Of a stretch of DNA of 64,000 nt, positions 35,355 to 46,959 are shown piece after piece. The notes under the pieces are model-generated. The model searched no databases. It was not told where the DNA came from and saw nothing but the letters and a program-made list of their open reading frames with translations. Position 1 is the first letter of the stretch. Each line of letters starts with the position of its first letter. A program made the position numbers and the translations under genes. This DNA is from Dicyema japonicum (lineage: Eukaryota; Dicyemida; Rhombozoa; Dicyemidae): NCBI GenBank assembly GCA_011109175.1, contig RDEW01000011.1, forward strand, positions 483,095 through 547,094. The letters are read 5' to 3'.

Positions 35355-38132
35355 ATGGACAATTTATTTGTTGAGGGCAACCCCGACTCCCTCTTCCTAA
35401 ACCTTAACAAAATTGGACAGGGAAATTACGGATCTGTCTTCCAGGTGTTTCATTGATTTGATGAAGGGATTGTATACCAAGACCAAGGAGGTTGTTGCAG
35501 TGAAACAAATCAAGGTTAATTGGAAGCAATCAAGAGAAGTTTCATTTTAGTATATTTTTAGAAATTGTCGTTGTATTTTAAGGAAATTGAGGTCCTTAAA
35601 GAGTTAGATCATCCCAGCATAGTTCAGTTCTTGGGGGCTTACAAATCTGGCGACTACGTCTGGGTTGTATTGATTTTTTGATGTGTAGATGGTCATGAAT
35701 TACTGTATAGGATCCTTTGCAGATCTCCTTGACAGTATTCTGGTCACTAATATTCAGCTTTAAAGTCTTCCTTAGTCCTCGTCGAGATTGTCGTCACTTC
35801 AATGGCCGTTTTGAAAGGTCTGGACTACCTTCATGGCAAAAATATTATACACAGAGACATTAAAGGAAGCAATATTCTTTTAACAGACAAGGATTGGTTC
35901 AAATTGGTAATATAAATTCTCATTTTTAACCATCAAAGCTGATTTTGGTACTATTTCGGATAAGATTCCCTGCAAATCCTTTGTAGGTACTCCCTACTGG
36001 ATTGCCCCGGAAATAATACATGCAATGGACACTGGCTTTTATGATCAGAAAGTGGATATTTGGTCATTCGGAATCACGTGCATAGAACTGGGTTTTTGAC
36101 AGTTTAATAGCCCCCAGCCGAATTAAAACCACCACTTCACCAATTAAATTCTATGAGTGCACTCTACAGAATCGCACAGGGGGAACCACCGAAATTGAAG
36201 AATCCCATCGAATGGAGTCCAGAATTTGAAGATTTCTTGTCTAAGGCCCTACAGAAATCACCTTCCAAAAGATCCTCTGCCGAAGCGCTTCTTGAAGTTG
36301 GATTTGTCGTCAATTTTAGCACCAATTCTTGGAAATAGACGTAGATCATCAGCAAGTCATTGTTGACCTTATTACGAGAGTCAAGGAGGTGTCCCAATGC
36401 CATCCTCACATTGACGTGAATGACATTTTATCAGATACTTCGGATGACAAAGTTTGTTTCCAGAATAATTTCTAAAGCTCAAATATCTCGAATCTGAAAA
36501 TCTTTCTTCGGTTATTACTGCCTTTGAGGAGGCCTTGGATTCGTTTAAAATTGATGTGGATTTACGTGTAATTGCTGTTCGTAAATTTAGGTTTCTTGCC
36601 TGATCGATCTTGTGGAGAAATGCCACGATGAGAAACAATATATAAAGAAAAAACGTTCATTCAAAAAAGACCTTGAAGACTTTAGAAAACTAAGGCAGGA
36701 ACTGAATATTGAATATAACGAAGTTCCTGTTTAACCTATAATTATAAAGGTTGATTCAAAGACCAAAAGCTCGGAGATTGTGCTTAAAACTGAGTTTAAC
36801 AAGGTTTTTGAGTCACTGTGTGAATCATATGGAAAATCGACCGGCAAATTACTGGGAAAACATAAAATTACGTTTGAAAGTCACGTTAGCCCAATAATAA
36901 GCATTTTTGTAGAATAAGAAACATAATGACGAAATGAAAAAACTATTAAATTCCACGATGCGAGAAATGAACCAAAAAATATCGAATTTCAAATCGGCCC
37001 AGAAAAAAGAGCTAAAATCAAAGAAAAGCAAAATTGTTTTAATTTATTGATAATTTTAAGGGGAATCGTTTAAATAGTGTAAAGAATTTGTACGACGAAA
37101 AGGTTCAAATGATGAACAAAATTTACAATTATGAAAAGGATCTGAAAGTGGAATGTGCCCAAACGTTGTACCAAATGCAGTCCGCCATGATTGCAGATAA
37201 GCGATTTCAAATCGAAGAAATGATGACAGAGGCTGTTTAGTTGGTTCATTTTTCAGATGAGGGTACATTATGAGACCAGTTTTGTTCAATTGACCAAAAC
37301 TCTGTTGCTTCAATGCCAACATCTTTCTTCCTTTGAAAACGATAGTTTTAAGCTTTTGAAGACCTTGAACATAGAGCAGTTGGATAAAATACAAAATATG
37401 GAAAAGCAAAATCAAAAAATGTATTTCGAAAAATCTCTGAAGGATCGGGAAACTGAGTATGTAGAAAAGTGGACAATTCTGTCAAAATTGCTGAAGGTGG
37501 GTGTATTAATGATTTTTGTAGAAAGAGGCAAATCATCTGAATAAGTATACTACCAAATTCTGCAGTGATTTAAAAAAGAATCATACTTTTGTTGAAAGTG
37601 AGGACAAAAAGAAGCTCTGTCGAGCCGACTATAAGGCGATTGTTTCAGAAAAAAAGAAAAGGCTAGAAGAAGGCATTTCAAGAATACAGAAACAATCCCA
37701 GTCTGCCATCGAATACATTGAAACTGAGTCACGTGTTAGTAACGAGTTTGATATTTTAGTCCCTATTAAAGCATGCCTACGAACAGTCAGTAGCCGAAAT
37801 CGAAAGGATTCATCAATCGGGGATGGAGTCCTTCGAACATTATCAAAAGTGTTTGAGGAATGATTTGAGCCGAACTAATGACCAAATGGAAAAAGAATAT
37901 CAAATCTGTTCTTACATTAGAAAAACTTTGATAAATGAAAAAGTATTTTGTTTCTAATGGATTTCAGATTAACTCTGAGAGTGTAAAATGGAAGGAGCAC
38001 AAGATTGGATTTTATAAAGATTCATTTGTTCAGTTGGATGAAGAACAGAGAGGATTTCTGAATGTGAGGGACGATACCATTAACTCTTACAACACTCCTG
38101 TGAAAGTCTCTTCTTCATCTGATGATAATTAA
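35355..38132 (+). CDS. TAOK: TAO-family Ser/Thr protein kinase (STE20 group)
   Basis: TAO kinases act as MAP3Ks for stress and Hippo signalling and in cytoskeletal control. The start is ATG 35355 ([14 protein letters not shown]). The kinase domain shows the glycine loop GQGNYGSV, the lysine in VVAVKQIK, then [36 protein letters not shown] and [10 protein letters not shown]. The TAO-specific [15 protein letters not shown] follows. The C-terminal half (from about residue 330) is long coiled coil, as in the family, ending SSSDDN (stop 38130-38132). Sixteen introns of 21-32 nt were placed from frame and homology, for a product of about 790 residues. The fifth intron (35907-35938) is odd: the DFG frame is kept only if one G more than GT-AG allows stays in the mRNA. 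AATAAA lies at 38183. Confidence 0.94.
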
Positions 38133-38565
38133 ATGATTTAATTATCGTATAAATTTGAGGATTTAAAGATTATTTGTATTTGAATAAAATTTTTTTTCCA
38201 TTTTCACTTTTAAATGTTTTTGACGACTCTTCAATGTTTGGATCAAATTTGTATCCTTGCCGCGTGGCTTCATGTGCTATGAGGCTACTTGGTCAAAATT
38301 ATTTTCCTTCCCTCTGTCTCTTGTCCCCCAAAGATCCACCTTACTAAGGAGACTCCTAATTCCTGGCCATCATCAAGAGGATTCAACTATTTTCCCCGGG
38401 GACAATGTCGCTACCTGGAGAAAAGTTCTGGAACGCTGGAACGAGTTAAGATCAATGGGTTAGTTAGTTTGGTTACCCCTAGTCTTTGGAATAACTATTT
38501 TTTTGATGACTCAATGTTCAATAATTTTACTCAGAAGGCTTTCTCAATGCAATTCCTGTTCGTAA
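38133..38565. repeat. TAOK 3' flank and SINE-B-like relic (38258-38500)
   Basis: An AATAAA signal sits at 38183-38188. From 38258, 'gccgcgtggcttcatgtg' and later 'gttaccctagtctttgg'-like words resemble the head and middle of SINE family B (compare 32440-32560). Confidence 0.4.
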
Positions 38566-38569
38566 GCTT

Positions 38570-38945
38570 TCTTGGCTGAACGATGACTTCGGACCTGACA
38601 TTTGTGGATTTGACTCCGAAAGGTAGACTTTTCAGCCATGGTCAATTCTCGTCAAACGGGCGACGAGTCCTAGCACGACAAAGTTGTTGAAAGAGATCTT
38701 CCCCTGACCATATCCACTGGTGTAAATTAACATTATGAAAATCCTTCCGCCCAAGAGTGGGGTGATTAAGACCTGTGATAAAAATGGAAGTCGACGGATT
38801 TACTTCTCCACCTCTCTTCTGAAGTGGAAGCCTGTAATTGACTATTGGAGGATGGATTTGGTCGGCACAAGGGTTCCTTCCTTGGATTACTTAGTTGTGA
38901 CTGTTTGTGTTGGGCTTACCAAAGATTGTAAGTCTTAATAAATAA
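38570..38945 (+). mobile_element. SINE family D copy
   Basis: A-box-like ttggctgaacg, then 'ggcgacgagtcctagcacga', 'gaagtggaagcctgtaattg', and a taataaataaa tail. The B box is mutated (gtggatttgactcc). Confidence 0.8.
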
Positions 38946-39540
38946 AAATGCATTTCCTTCGCTTTCCAGAGAGGGAACAGCAATGTAGCAAGGGCTTTGG
39001 TTTCCTAATTTTTCTCAAGTGACTGATTTTTAAATGAATAATTTAGTTTTACTTATATTGGTTATTATTCCCGCTGTCTCAATTGACGAGGTGTCGTCTC
39101 TTATGGTGCCAATCGAGATCAACTGTAGAGGCCACAAGGTTTTGCAAACGTCATGAGTTTTGAGTGTAATTAGACATCCCTTGTTCCCAGAAAAGACAGA
39201 CTTTTTACCTATCGCTCCAATTGTCTCGGCAGAAATCGCACGGAACGCTAACCTGTCCTTTACAATTAGTTTTGTAGAGTATTCTCTTTCAAAAGTAGCA
39301 AGAGTTCGCTTAATTCAGCCTAATTTCAGCAAAAATTGTTATAGTTGTGTTCACTGCTTTATTTAATCTTTAAATTTATTGAATTAATGAATGAATTATT
39401 ATCAAGGAATTAAGTAAAGTTTAAGATTAGGGACAGATAAATAACATGAGTCTTGCCTTCTAGACTTTGGACTCTTTACTGGGGTCCCTTAGGTCACTGC
39501 TAAAAACGTGTCAGAATCACATAATTATTTAGTTTGGTGG
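38946..39540. other. Spacer, nothing recognised
   Basis: No supported gene or element. Confidence 0.35.
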
Positions 39541-39544
39541 GTAT

Positions 39545-40440
39545 CGGTGTTGGCTTGCATTTCAGGGTTGATGAGACCCTCACGAACAGAGATGGTTTGA
39601 GTATGGTCATCGTCCGCGGTAATGCCCACTGTATCTTGGCAGCTGGAACATAATTTGTTACTAATGTCATTTTTCTGTTTCCGAATAAAGATTAACCACC
39701 AAAATGTTGGTTTGGTTCTTCCGTGATCTATGAAATTTTTCTTTCATTTAATCTACTGTTTGATATTACGGTGTCCCCAACAGACCACACTGTGAATCAG
39801 ACTCGCAGTGCTTAGAGTTAGCAACCCCGTAGACATCTCTCTCCCTGCTTATCTTTGTCGTTAATGACCTGTAACACCCTTGTCATAAGGATTCTACAGT
39901 CTCTTCTTGAATTCTCTACTGACCAAGACGCCGGTCATGCTCGTGAGGCCTGGAGGCGTACCTATCAGTTGTCTTCACCTTCCATGCTCTCTATGGGCTC
40001 TGGATGATGCTTTATGCCGAAAGACTTTGAAGATCTGCTGGTGTCATCTAACCAACATCACCATGCCTGTTTGTTGTTGAGGGCGTCTAACGAGAGCGGT
40101 GCCTGGCTCAACGCCATTCTCATTGGGGTTTTGGGTGCCTTTCTGGTTGACGAATGCTTCTGTATTAGGATCTAATTACGACTCGGATTAAAAGTCTGTG
40201 TGCCGCATCCATGCCGATGCGGAGACCAGATCAACTGTTTTGGCCTACACCCTCTCTCCTGCAGGAAGAGTGGAGGCAGATCTCCCAGACACATGGCCTC
40301 GAACGAAGCCGTGATCATCATCCCATTTGAAACCGAAGAACCTCTTGTCAGGAACGTCACATGCACCGACACGTTTGCCCCTTCAACCTACTACGGAATG
40401 TTCCTCCCCATGGCGTGAATTATGTTTCCAATGCAATATT
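39545..40440 (+). mobile_element. Two R2-like LINE fragments (C-terminal end, then knuckle region)
   Basis: 39545-39655 encodes the last residues of the endonuclease domain (GLSMVIVRGNAHCILAAGT, stop), matching SLAVVRGNSHSIISAGL at 45.4 kb. 39855-40440 encodes DFEDLLVSSNQHHHACLLL and ASNESGAWLNAI. It then gives the zinc knuckle CVPHPCRCGDQINCFGLHPL with SCRKSGGRSPRH, as in the 2-kb copy. Frames are broken. Confidence 0.75.
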
Positions 40441-41689
40441 TGCAGGAGTATCTATTTCCATTCGTAGGATATGGCCAAAGAGCCTCCATCTTGATTTCAA
40501 GATATCGATGTTCGTGAGATTCGGTGCGGTTATATAAATCGGAGTGCGAGATTTTCATTGGGTGTCGTATATTAAGTGATTTCCTTAATTGTGATTTGTG
40601 TTAGCAGCTTAAACTATGGGTTTCTTGTTTTAAAAGTCCTCCGGTTCAACAGTTGTACGTCAATATTGGTAGTACGAATGAGTTATATATCTTTACTTTC
40701 ATTTTTGCCGGTAATTTCTTTTTTGTCTTCCAAATGGGTAATAACTAGGGCCATATTTTGCCATAAATGCCATTTTAAAGGAAGGGTCATTTTTATTTAT
40801 GAGTAGGGCGAATTTTTTTAACCTAAAAATAAAAAATTTAACCTAAAAAAATTAACTTTATTAACCTAAAAACTAAAAAAATTAACCCAAAAATTTAACT
40901 TTATAACTAAACAATAAAAACACTAAAACTTTTTGTTACACATACAAATTACATAATTTTCTAAATTTCCTGGTAGAAAATGTCTGTTGGATCTTAAAAA
41001 ATTCTTTATCTCAGAGAAACATCGTTCAACCGAGCACTAAATTGGCTGACAATTCAGGATTAATGAATACTTGGCAGGAGATATGTGTGAATTAGTCATT
41101 TTAATTATGTTTGAAATATCATTTTTTGAAGCCTTTTATTTATGTATTCTTTAGTAAATTTGTTGTCATTTCCAAATTCCAACGATTCTAAACCATCATA
41201 TGCTTGTTTAATTGTGAAGCGTGTACTTTGGTAATAATATCTGCAATAGCGACATTATTCGGAAACCTGGAATGTTCGAATAGCTTCGGATAAGGTCACA
41301 TAGACTGCTAACTAACACGTGGTTTTTGAGATTTTCTTTAGCTGTTCGAACTAGATATCCATCATCCGCGAATGATTCGAAAATATTTTGAACTTCGATC
41401 ATATTTTCTGAATAGCATGGCCTTAAGCCAGGTCCCCCATATTGTCAAATGCACACGAGGTGGAATGGCGATGTTTCTGTCTTTGAATATTAGTTTTCTT
41501 CTATTGTTCTTGTTAATTGCTGCTTGTACAGTAGCTATCATCAAATCAATTTCCGGATAAGAGTCTCTTATTTTCTCACAACAATTGTGCAATAGATGAA
41601 CGCCACATGCGACATGAAATAACTTGGGTAAAGATTTTTAAGTATTTTGTCAGCTAAAACATAAACATAAAATTTTACATTATTATTAT

Positions 41690-43575
41690 TAAAAACCAAA
41701 AATCACCGACAAATTAAATAACTACATAGCCGTCAGGTGATTCCGGCCACCTAGCCATCTCATTCTTGCTCGGTGTTCTTTCCGGGTTCCAACGCATTTC
41801 CGAATTGGCGGGGGTTTCTAACTTTTTTGGAGGATAGTAAGGATCCAGTTTTTTCACTAATTTTTCAAAAGGTGTAGGGTTTAGAGGTGTCCAAGAAAAC
41901 CTTTGCAAAGCCTACTGGCCATTTTTTGGAAGGTATTAATTTTTTTCTATATTCCTGCTTGATAGGTTGGTTCCCCATGCAGCACACCCGTAAGTTAGAG
42001 ACGGTTGAATATACTGCACGTAGAGCGAGTCCAAATTTTAGTTGAAACACCCCTTATATTGTCCAAGGAGTGTTTTTACAAAATTTAGCTTTCGTTGTGC
42101 CGAAGAGATGACGTTGTCGATGTGTTTGCTGAAGGTCGTGAGTGGGTCGTAAGTTAGGCCCAGTATCTTGACCGAGTTGGTCGTGGGGATTGAGTTTCCA
42201 TTTATGGTTACACATGGAGCAGAGTTTGTCAATCTTCTATTTGTTGTGAAAATTGTTGTATAAGACTTTTCGGGAGTTGTATGTAGAATGTTCTTAACGA
42301 GCCGACAGTTCAGATCGTCCAATGAAGCTTGTATCCGGTAAACAGCAGTATTAACGCACTGGTCTTTGACTGCGACGATTATATCATCCGCATATGTCAG
42401 AACCAGAGTATCGTTACTGGTAAGGGAGGGCATGTCATTCAAGAATAGGTTGAATAGATGTGGTGACAGTGGAGATCCTTGAGGACCCCATTTGGAAGGA
42501 ACTTAATCACTGATCTAGTTTTTCCAGCAGTTACTCTTCCTCTTCTTCCATTTAGGAAATTAACGATCCATATTTTCAGGTTGTTTGGAATTTTTGACGT
42601 AAAGATCTTCCTAGTCAAAAGCTTTCTTGGGACAGTATCAAAAGCCTTTTCTATATCGAATAGAGCATAACAAAGACTTCTAATGAGGTTTGCGCTTTAG
42701 TCCATCCTTGATGAAATTTGTAAGGCATGCGTTTCTGTGGAGTGTCCTTTTCTGAATTCGTGTTGAAAAGGTGCATCAGGAAGGTATGGTTTGATTAGAC
42801 CAAGAATCAGCTTTTTCAAAAGTTTTGATGTAGCACATAGGAGAGATATTGGTCTGTATGAGGCTGGTGATCCCTTTGGTCTCCCGGGTTTCAGAATTGG
42901 TCGTATGTTTGATAGCTTCCATAAGGAATACAATTTCGTTGATTGAAAAGTTGAAAATTTTTGTGAGGGCCATGATAGCATAGGGGCCTATGTTTTTCAG
43001 AACTATTGCAGGGATTCCGTCCGGACCACAGCAATAAGTCGACTTTTGACCCTTGACCATATTCTGTACGTTCTCCACAGAGAGGACAATCGGGGAGGTG
43101 GCTCTTTTAGGTTTGAGGGCTAGGATGGATGGACCTTCGAATTTCTTGTGTGGGATGAAACTCGTGGAGGAGTAGTACTTCATAAGTTTGTTTAGGAAGA
43201 TCTTGTTTTCCATTTCATCACGTGTGGCCGGGTTGTCAGCGTTAATAAAGCTTCTAAGTGTTTTCACATGTTTTGTAAGGGAGTTCTGCTTGTTTAAATT
43301 GGACATGAGGTTTTTCCAAACTTTCTCTTGTTTCTTCTTTGCATTGTTCCTGATCTCTCTTTCTAATGTACGAATTCTCAATCTTGTTTCCCAGGATTGT
43401 TTTTGGAGGCTTTTTAGGTAATTTCTTTCTTTATGAGTGGATCGGCTCTGGGGAAGAATTCTTTCTTGAGGTCAGTGGCCTTCTTTTAATACAAATTTTC
43501 ATTCCCTTGCGTACCACTCTATTAAAATAGTGTAGTGCTTTATCGATGGAGTTGAAATTGGATAAATGAAAGTCA
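41690..43575 (-). mobile_element. Jockey-type LINE nested in the hAT transposon
   Basis: Minus-strand motifs in order: CCGPDGIPAIVLKNIGP, LWKLSNIRPILKPGRPKG, ASYRPISLLCATSKLLKKL, then a frameshift, the catalytic LTYADDIIVAVKDQ, VKILGLTYDPLTTFSKH and the thumb. It ends in (TAA)n at about 41685. The hAT frame (...LLLISDAANYV / LADKILKNLYP...) closes when it is removed. Short flanks 'aattatgt' and 'aattttatgt' may be the target duplication. Confidence 0.85.
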
Positions 43576-43993
43576 AGTTTTCACATAATTTGCAGCATCC
43601 GAAATTAACAAAAGGAAATTTTCCCTGTGAACCAAATTATTTCGAAGTGCATCGTCGACTATCTGAGTAATGATGTTCTTGTAAGGAGCAGATTCTATCG
43701 CTTAAATAATATCAGATATGTTTCAAGAGAATTTAACGATCCAATCATCACAGCAACGTATCCTTGGCCCCTGATTTTTGTTTCATCCGTAATAGCAAAA
43801 ACTTTTTGATTGCTACAAAATAAAGTAAATTTTTATTCATAAGTTTTTTGTTGAATTAACAATTTTTAATCCACTATGATTTGATCCACACAGCTTCTAG
43901 ATTTTGATGGTGAGGGAACTCGTACAGAGCCTCAGTAAAACAATTTTCTAAGCCACGGCATAGATAGTTTGTTTAGTGGAATATCAGATTTTA

Positions 43994-44315
43994 TTTATTT
44001 TTATTATTTATTTATTAACCCCGGATACACCGAGAAAGAAGTTAAAGTAAGTTTCCACTTCTACAGAAATAGAGTCCATCCGGAATCAGCATAAAAGGTA
44101 AGACGTCCACTACATGCAGTTGTGGAAACCCTCCAGTAAAGTGGGGGAGAGCAAATGATCCTTTTTCGTGCCGGTCTGGCACTGGGCGTCACCTAGACTG
44201 GTGGATCACATGACGCCACTCTAATAGGAAGAGAGAGGAGAAACAGACAAACAAACATAAAACTTAAATCAGCACCACATGGCGCCACGCGGATATAGGC
44301 CAATCTCAAATAATA
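43994..44315 (-). mobile_element. SINE family B nested in the hAT transposon
   Basis: The 11-mer atcagatttta flanks it exactly at 43983-43993 and 44316-44326. The tail side is on the left (ttatttattaacc...). The body has 'gatccaccagtctaggtgac' and 'gccatgtggtgct' on the minus strand. The best sister copy is at about 60435-60775. Confidence 0.88.
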
Positions 44316-44652
44316 ATCAGATTTTATAAATGCTCTGGTTACTTGTAGACTCGAATCATCATTTTTGGAATATGATGTGTGTTTGGTGCGATTCGGTCAG
44401 ATAATCTACAAAAAATAATCGTTATTTCGCAAAACTCATTGAATTTTTGATGTTTTTGTTAGGCTCGATGGGAATTTACAAAATGCTTTTCTCGCATTTT
44501 ATATTACACAAACAGAGTCGACAATATAGCGCACCATCCTCAAGAATCATAAATTCTTTAGGATAATCCTTTCAATGGCCTTAGCTTTAATTTGGTACAA
44601 TTAGGCATGTCAGCCAAAAATTTTTAGTGGCAAAATATATTATTAATAGTTA

Positions 44653-44799
44653 ATTTAAAAATTAATAAATTAAATCACAAATTATAAAATAATTTTAAAC
44701 CTTATATTTTTAAATTTTAACTTTTTAACCTAATAATTTTGTTTAATATACATTTATTTATTTTTTAAGACAATAACGAGTAAATCAACTAATTAAGCG
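44653..44799. other. Very A+T-rich spacer
   Basis: No supported feature. Confidence 0.4.
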
Positions 44800-46250
44800 T
44801 ATTTTAATCCAGATTGTTGGTAATCCCTCTTCTTCTCTTAGAAGAAGAATGTGCCATAACCTCTCTGTTACTCCGCATCTCCACATCAGATTCAGTCAAA
44901 ATATCTCCGTTAGAGTCCAGTGGGCTGTCCTCACGGCATGCCAGTTCCACAAGTTGGGAGGTAGCAGAGGCGTACTCTTCATCGTATACCTTCATCCCAT
45001 GCTTATGTTCAATGAGCATACTTTCGAGCGTTCTCTTCAGCACAACCGATTGGATGTGAAGTCCTCGTTGATTCTTCAATAGATAATTTATCCATATGAT
45101 TCTTGAAGCATCTTGAGACAACTCCATCCCATGTCAAAACCACTGGAATAATCTTCACTTGGCATTCATAGAGCAGCGAAAGTTCATTTGCTAGCAAGTC
45201 ATATTTGTGAAGTTTCTCAACTTCAACTTGCTTTAGTCGGTCTTGTGAGGTAATCCCCACTTCAATTAAAATTACTTCCTTCTTTGTTTTGTCATACACA
45301 AAAATATCAGGTTTATTTTTTTATTTTTTTTAATCCCATAAACATTTATTTATAACAATAAAATCGTTCTAAAGTCCAGCGGATATGATCGAGTGGCTGT
45401 TACCTCTGACTACTGCCAGGGATATCCTTTGGAAAAGCCACTCGGTTTCCCGACGCTCCCTCGAGGCTTTGGTCAATAGACACCCAAGTGCTCTAAGGAA
45501 AGAGACCGTCTTGGGGCCAAAGACTCCGCTCGTCTCGACGACCACTGGCTGTACATGGAAACGGTTTAGGAGGCTGCTGTATTTCTTTATTTTTGAGTTT
45601 TCATATAAACGGGCGGCCTCTCCCGCTTTCATTGCCGACCTCAAAAGTTTCGACTGGGAAAAGCTGTCAGTACAGGCAGCATCCCAAATTAAGCATTTGC
45701 CCCGAGAGAAGGGGAAGACAGTAATTCCATCGGGTCGCTTCCCATCATCCCTACTCAAGCCCGTTGGCTCTAGAATGGATGGGTATCCCGCCAACTCGAG
45801 GGCGCGGTCAATGTCAGGTTTATTGTATTGGACTTTTGTTTCTGTCAAAATCGACGTGTCAACTCTAATTTCGACATTTTGATTCGTCAATATTGACTGA
45901 ACCGAATGTCCTTTCAATTTCCTGCTTCTTTTGATTCCATAAATTCGACAAAGATGAAGATGGATCCACTTTACCACTTCATTATGTCTTCGGAGATAAT
46001 CACTGTTTAGCATTTTACCATACTGAGTGGCCAAATGATCGACAGTCTTTGCTTTTTTGCAATGGTTGCAAATGACCCGTGTGTTCAAAAACAGAATCCT
46101 ATCTTGCAAAGACAGCACAATACTTCGCTCCATGGCCGTTATTTCCTTGGATAACCATTCTGAGGAAGTAGATAGGTCGACATTTGTTTCATCAATACAT
46201 TTGAACATAATTGAGTNAATCATCATGATCAATTTCTGATTGGAGTCCAA
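44800..46250 (-). mobile_element. R4-like LINE, C-terminal half, interrupted by another LINE
   Basis: The segment 46250-45814 reads HLATQYGKMLNSDYLRRHNE, WIHLHLCRIYGI, KVQYNKPD. After the insertion the frame resumes at about 45318 with KPDIFVYDKTKKEVILIEVG, then ITSQDRLKQVEVEKLHKYD, VVLTWDGVVSRCF and RTLESMLIEHKHGMK. KPD followed by E about 13 residues on is the restriction-like endonuclease signature. The ORF that runs from 46250 to 45369 is a chance fusion of this element with the inserted one. An 'n' lies at 46217. A second 3' end is at 32.57 kb. Confidence 0.85.
45318..45813 (-). mobile_element. 5'-truncated R2-like LINE inserted in the R4-like LINE
   Basis: An 11-bp target duplication, tcaggtttatt, lies at 45307-45317 and 45814-45824. 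The insert encodes ALELAGYPSILEPTGLSRDD, GKRPDGITVFPFSRGKCLIW (PD...D endonuclease core), HVQPVVVETSGVFGPK and SLAVVRGNSHSIISAGL, then a short 3' UTR and an A-rich tail. Nearly identical 3' ends occur at 55287-55700, so the family was active recently. Confidence 0.92.
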
Positions 46251-46770
46251 TGAGGATTGATATGCCGGGTGTGCTGTTTAATATTTAAAAGATTGTTTAA
46301 TATTTAAAAATGTGATTTTTAATCAAAAATATTATATAAATCAAAAGTCAAATTTTTTTTTGATTGTTATTTTTTATTTATTTAATTTTTAGAGTTATTG
46401 AATAAATACGATCAACTGTTGTGCCACATTCAAATCAGGAATGTAATTGAAAATGTTCAGACTGTTTCTAGAAAATATCCTGGTTAATTTTAGATCAACT
46501 CACGATTTTTCTAACAACAGCTTTTTATTGATTTTTTTGTCTAATAAACATTGCAAACTGCATTCTATAATTTTCATTAGTAGTAAACTTTTTTATTTTA
46601 TTATTTTATATTTTAAAAAGTTTAGATTAGTTTTTTTCATATTGAAAATTTTTTTCTATATAAATTTTTCATACAGTCAAAAAAGTCGAAATTTTGAATC
46701 TTTCAAAATTTCGTATTTATGAATTCAAAAAAATCGCCCTAATTATGACAAATTCTAGAGCGACATTTGG
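46251..46770. repeat. MITE-like A+T-rich repeat pieces
   Basis: 46300-46440 matches the latter part of the 23.3-23.6 kb repeat (gtgatttttaatcaaaaat; atcaactgttgtgccaca). 46675-46755 has 'cagtcaaaaaagtcgaaatt' and ends 'tcgccctaattatgac', the inverted form of the tagggc end. Confidence 0.5.
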
Positions 46771-46959
46771 GGTTTTGGTGCTGTCACGTGTGCAACCCTT
46801 TGATTACTCCAATATTAAAACAGTATCAGGGATAGTGCCAAATCTACTTTTTGGGATTTCATTTTGAAGTGACTCACTCCCCTGTTTGATATGTAATTCT
46901 CTTAATTCCCTTATCTTGTGTCAACAATTTAAGATCCTGTTTCCAGACATCTTTAGAAG

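Larger units (their letters stand above)
40742..44652 (-). mobile_element. hAT transposon with BED finger, broken, carrying a nested LINE and SINE
   Basis: The pieces lie in order on the minus strand. A BED-like finger (ALYCRLCLCNIKCEK...SHRA, about 44520-44440) is followed by TRAFIKSDIPLNKLSMPWLR. After the SINE gap comes VFAITDETKIRGQGYVAVMI (about 43800-43740, catalytic Asp), then LLLISDAANYV (about 43575, second Asp). After the LINE gap come ADKILKNLYP and LFHVACGVHLLHNCCEKIRD with IPPRVHLTIWGTWLKA. The hATC dimerisation region follows (SVERCFSEIKNFLRSNRHFL, about 41040-40970). Ends taactagggccatattttgcc (40742) and, inverted and diverged, tggcaaaatat...tagtta (44628-44652) look like the terminal repeats. 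Stops and frameshifts make it inactive. Confidence 0.8.

Noticed and set aside
45369-46250. A 293-residue protein joining two endonuclease-like parts
   Set aside because: The 11-bp duplication at 45307 and 45814 shows that it is a chance read-through from one LINE into another, not a gene.
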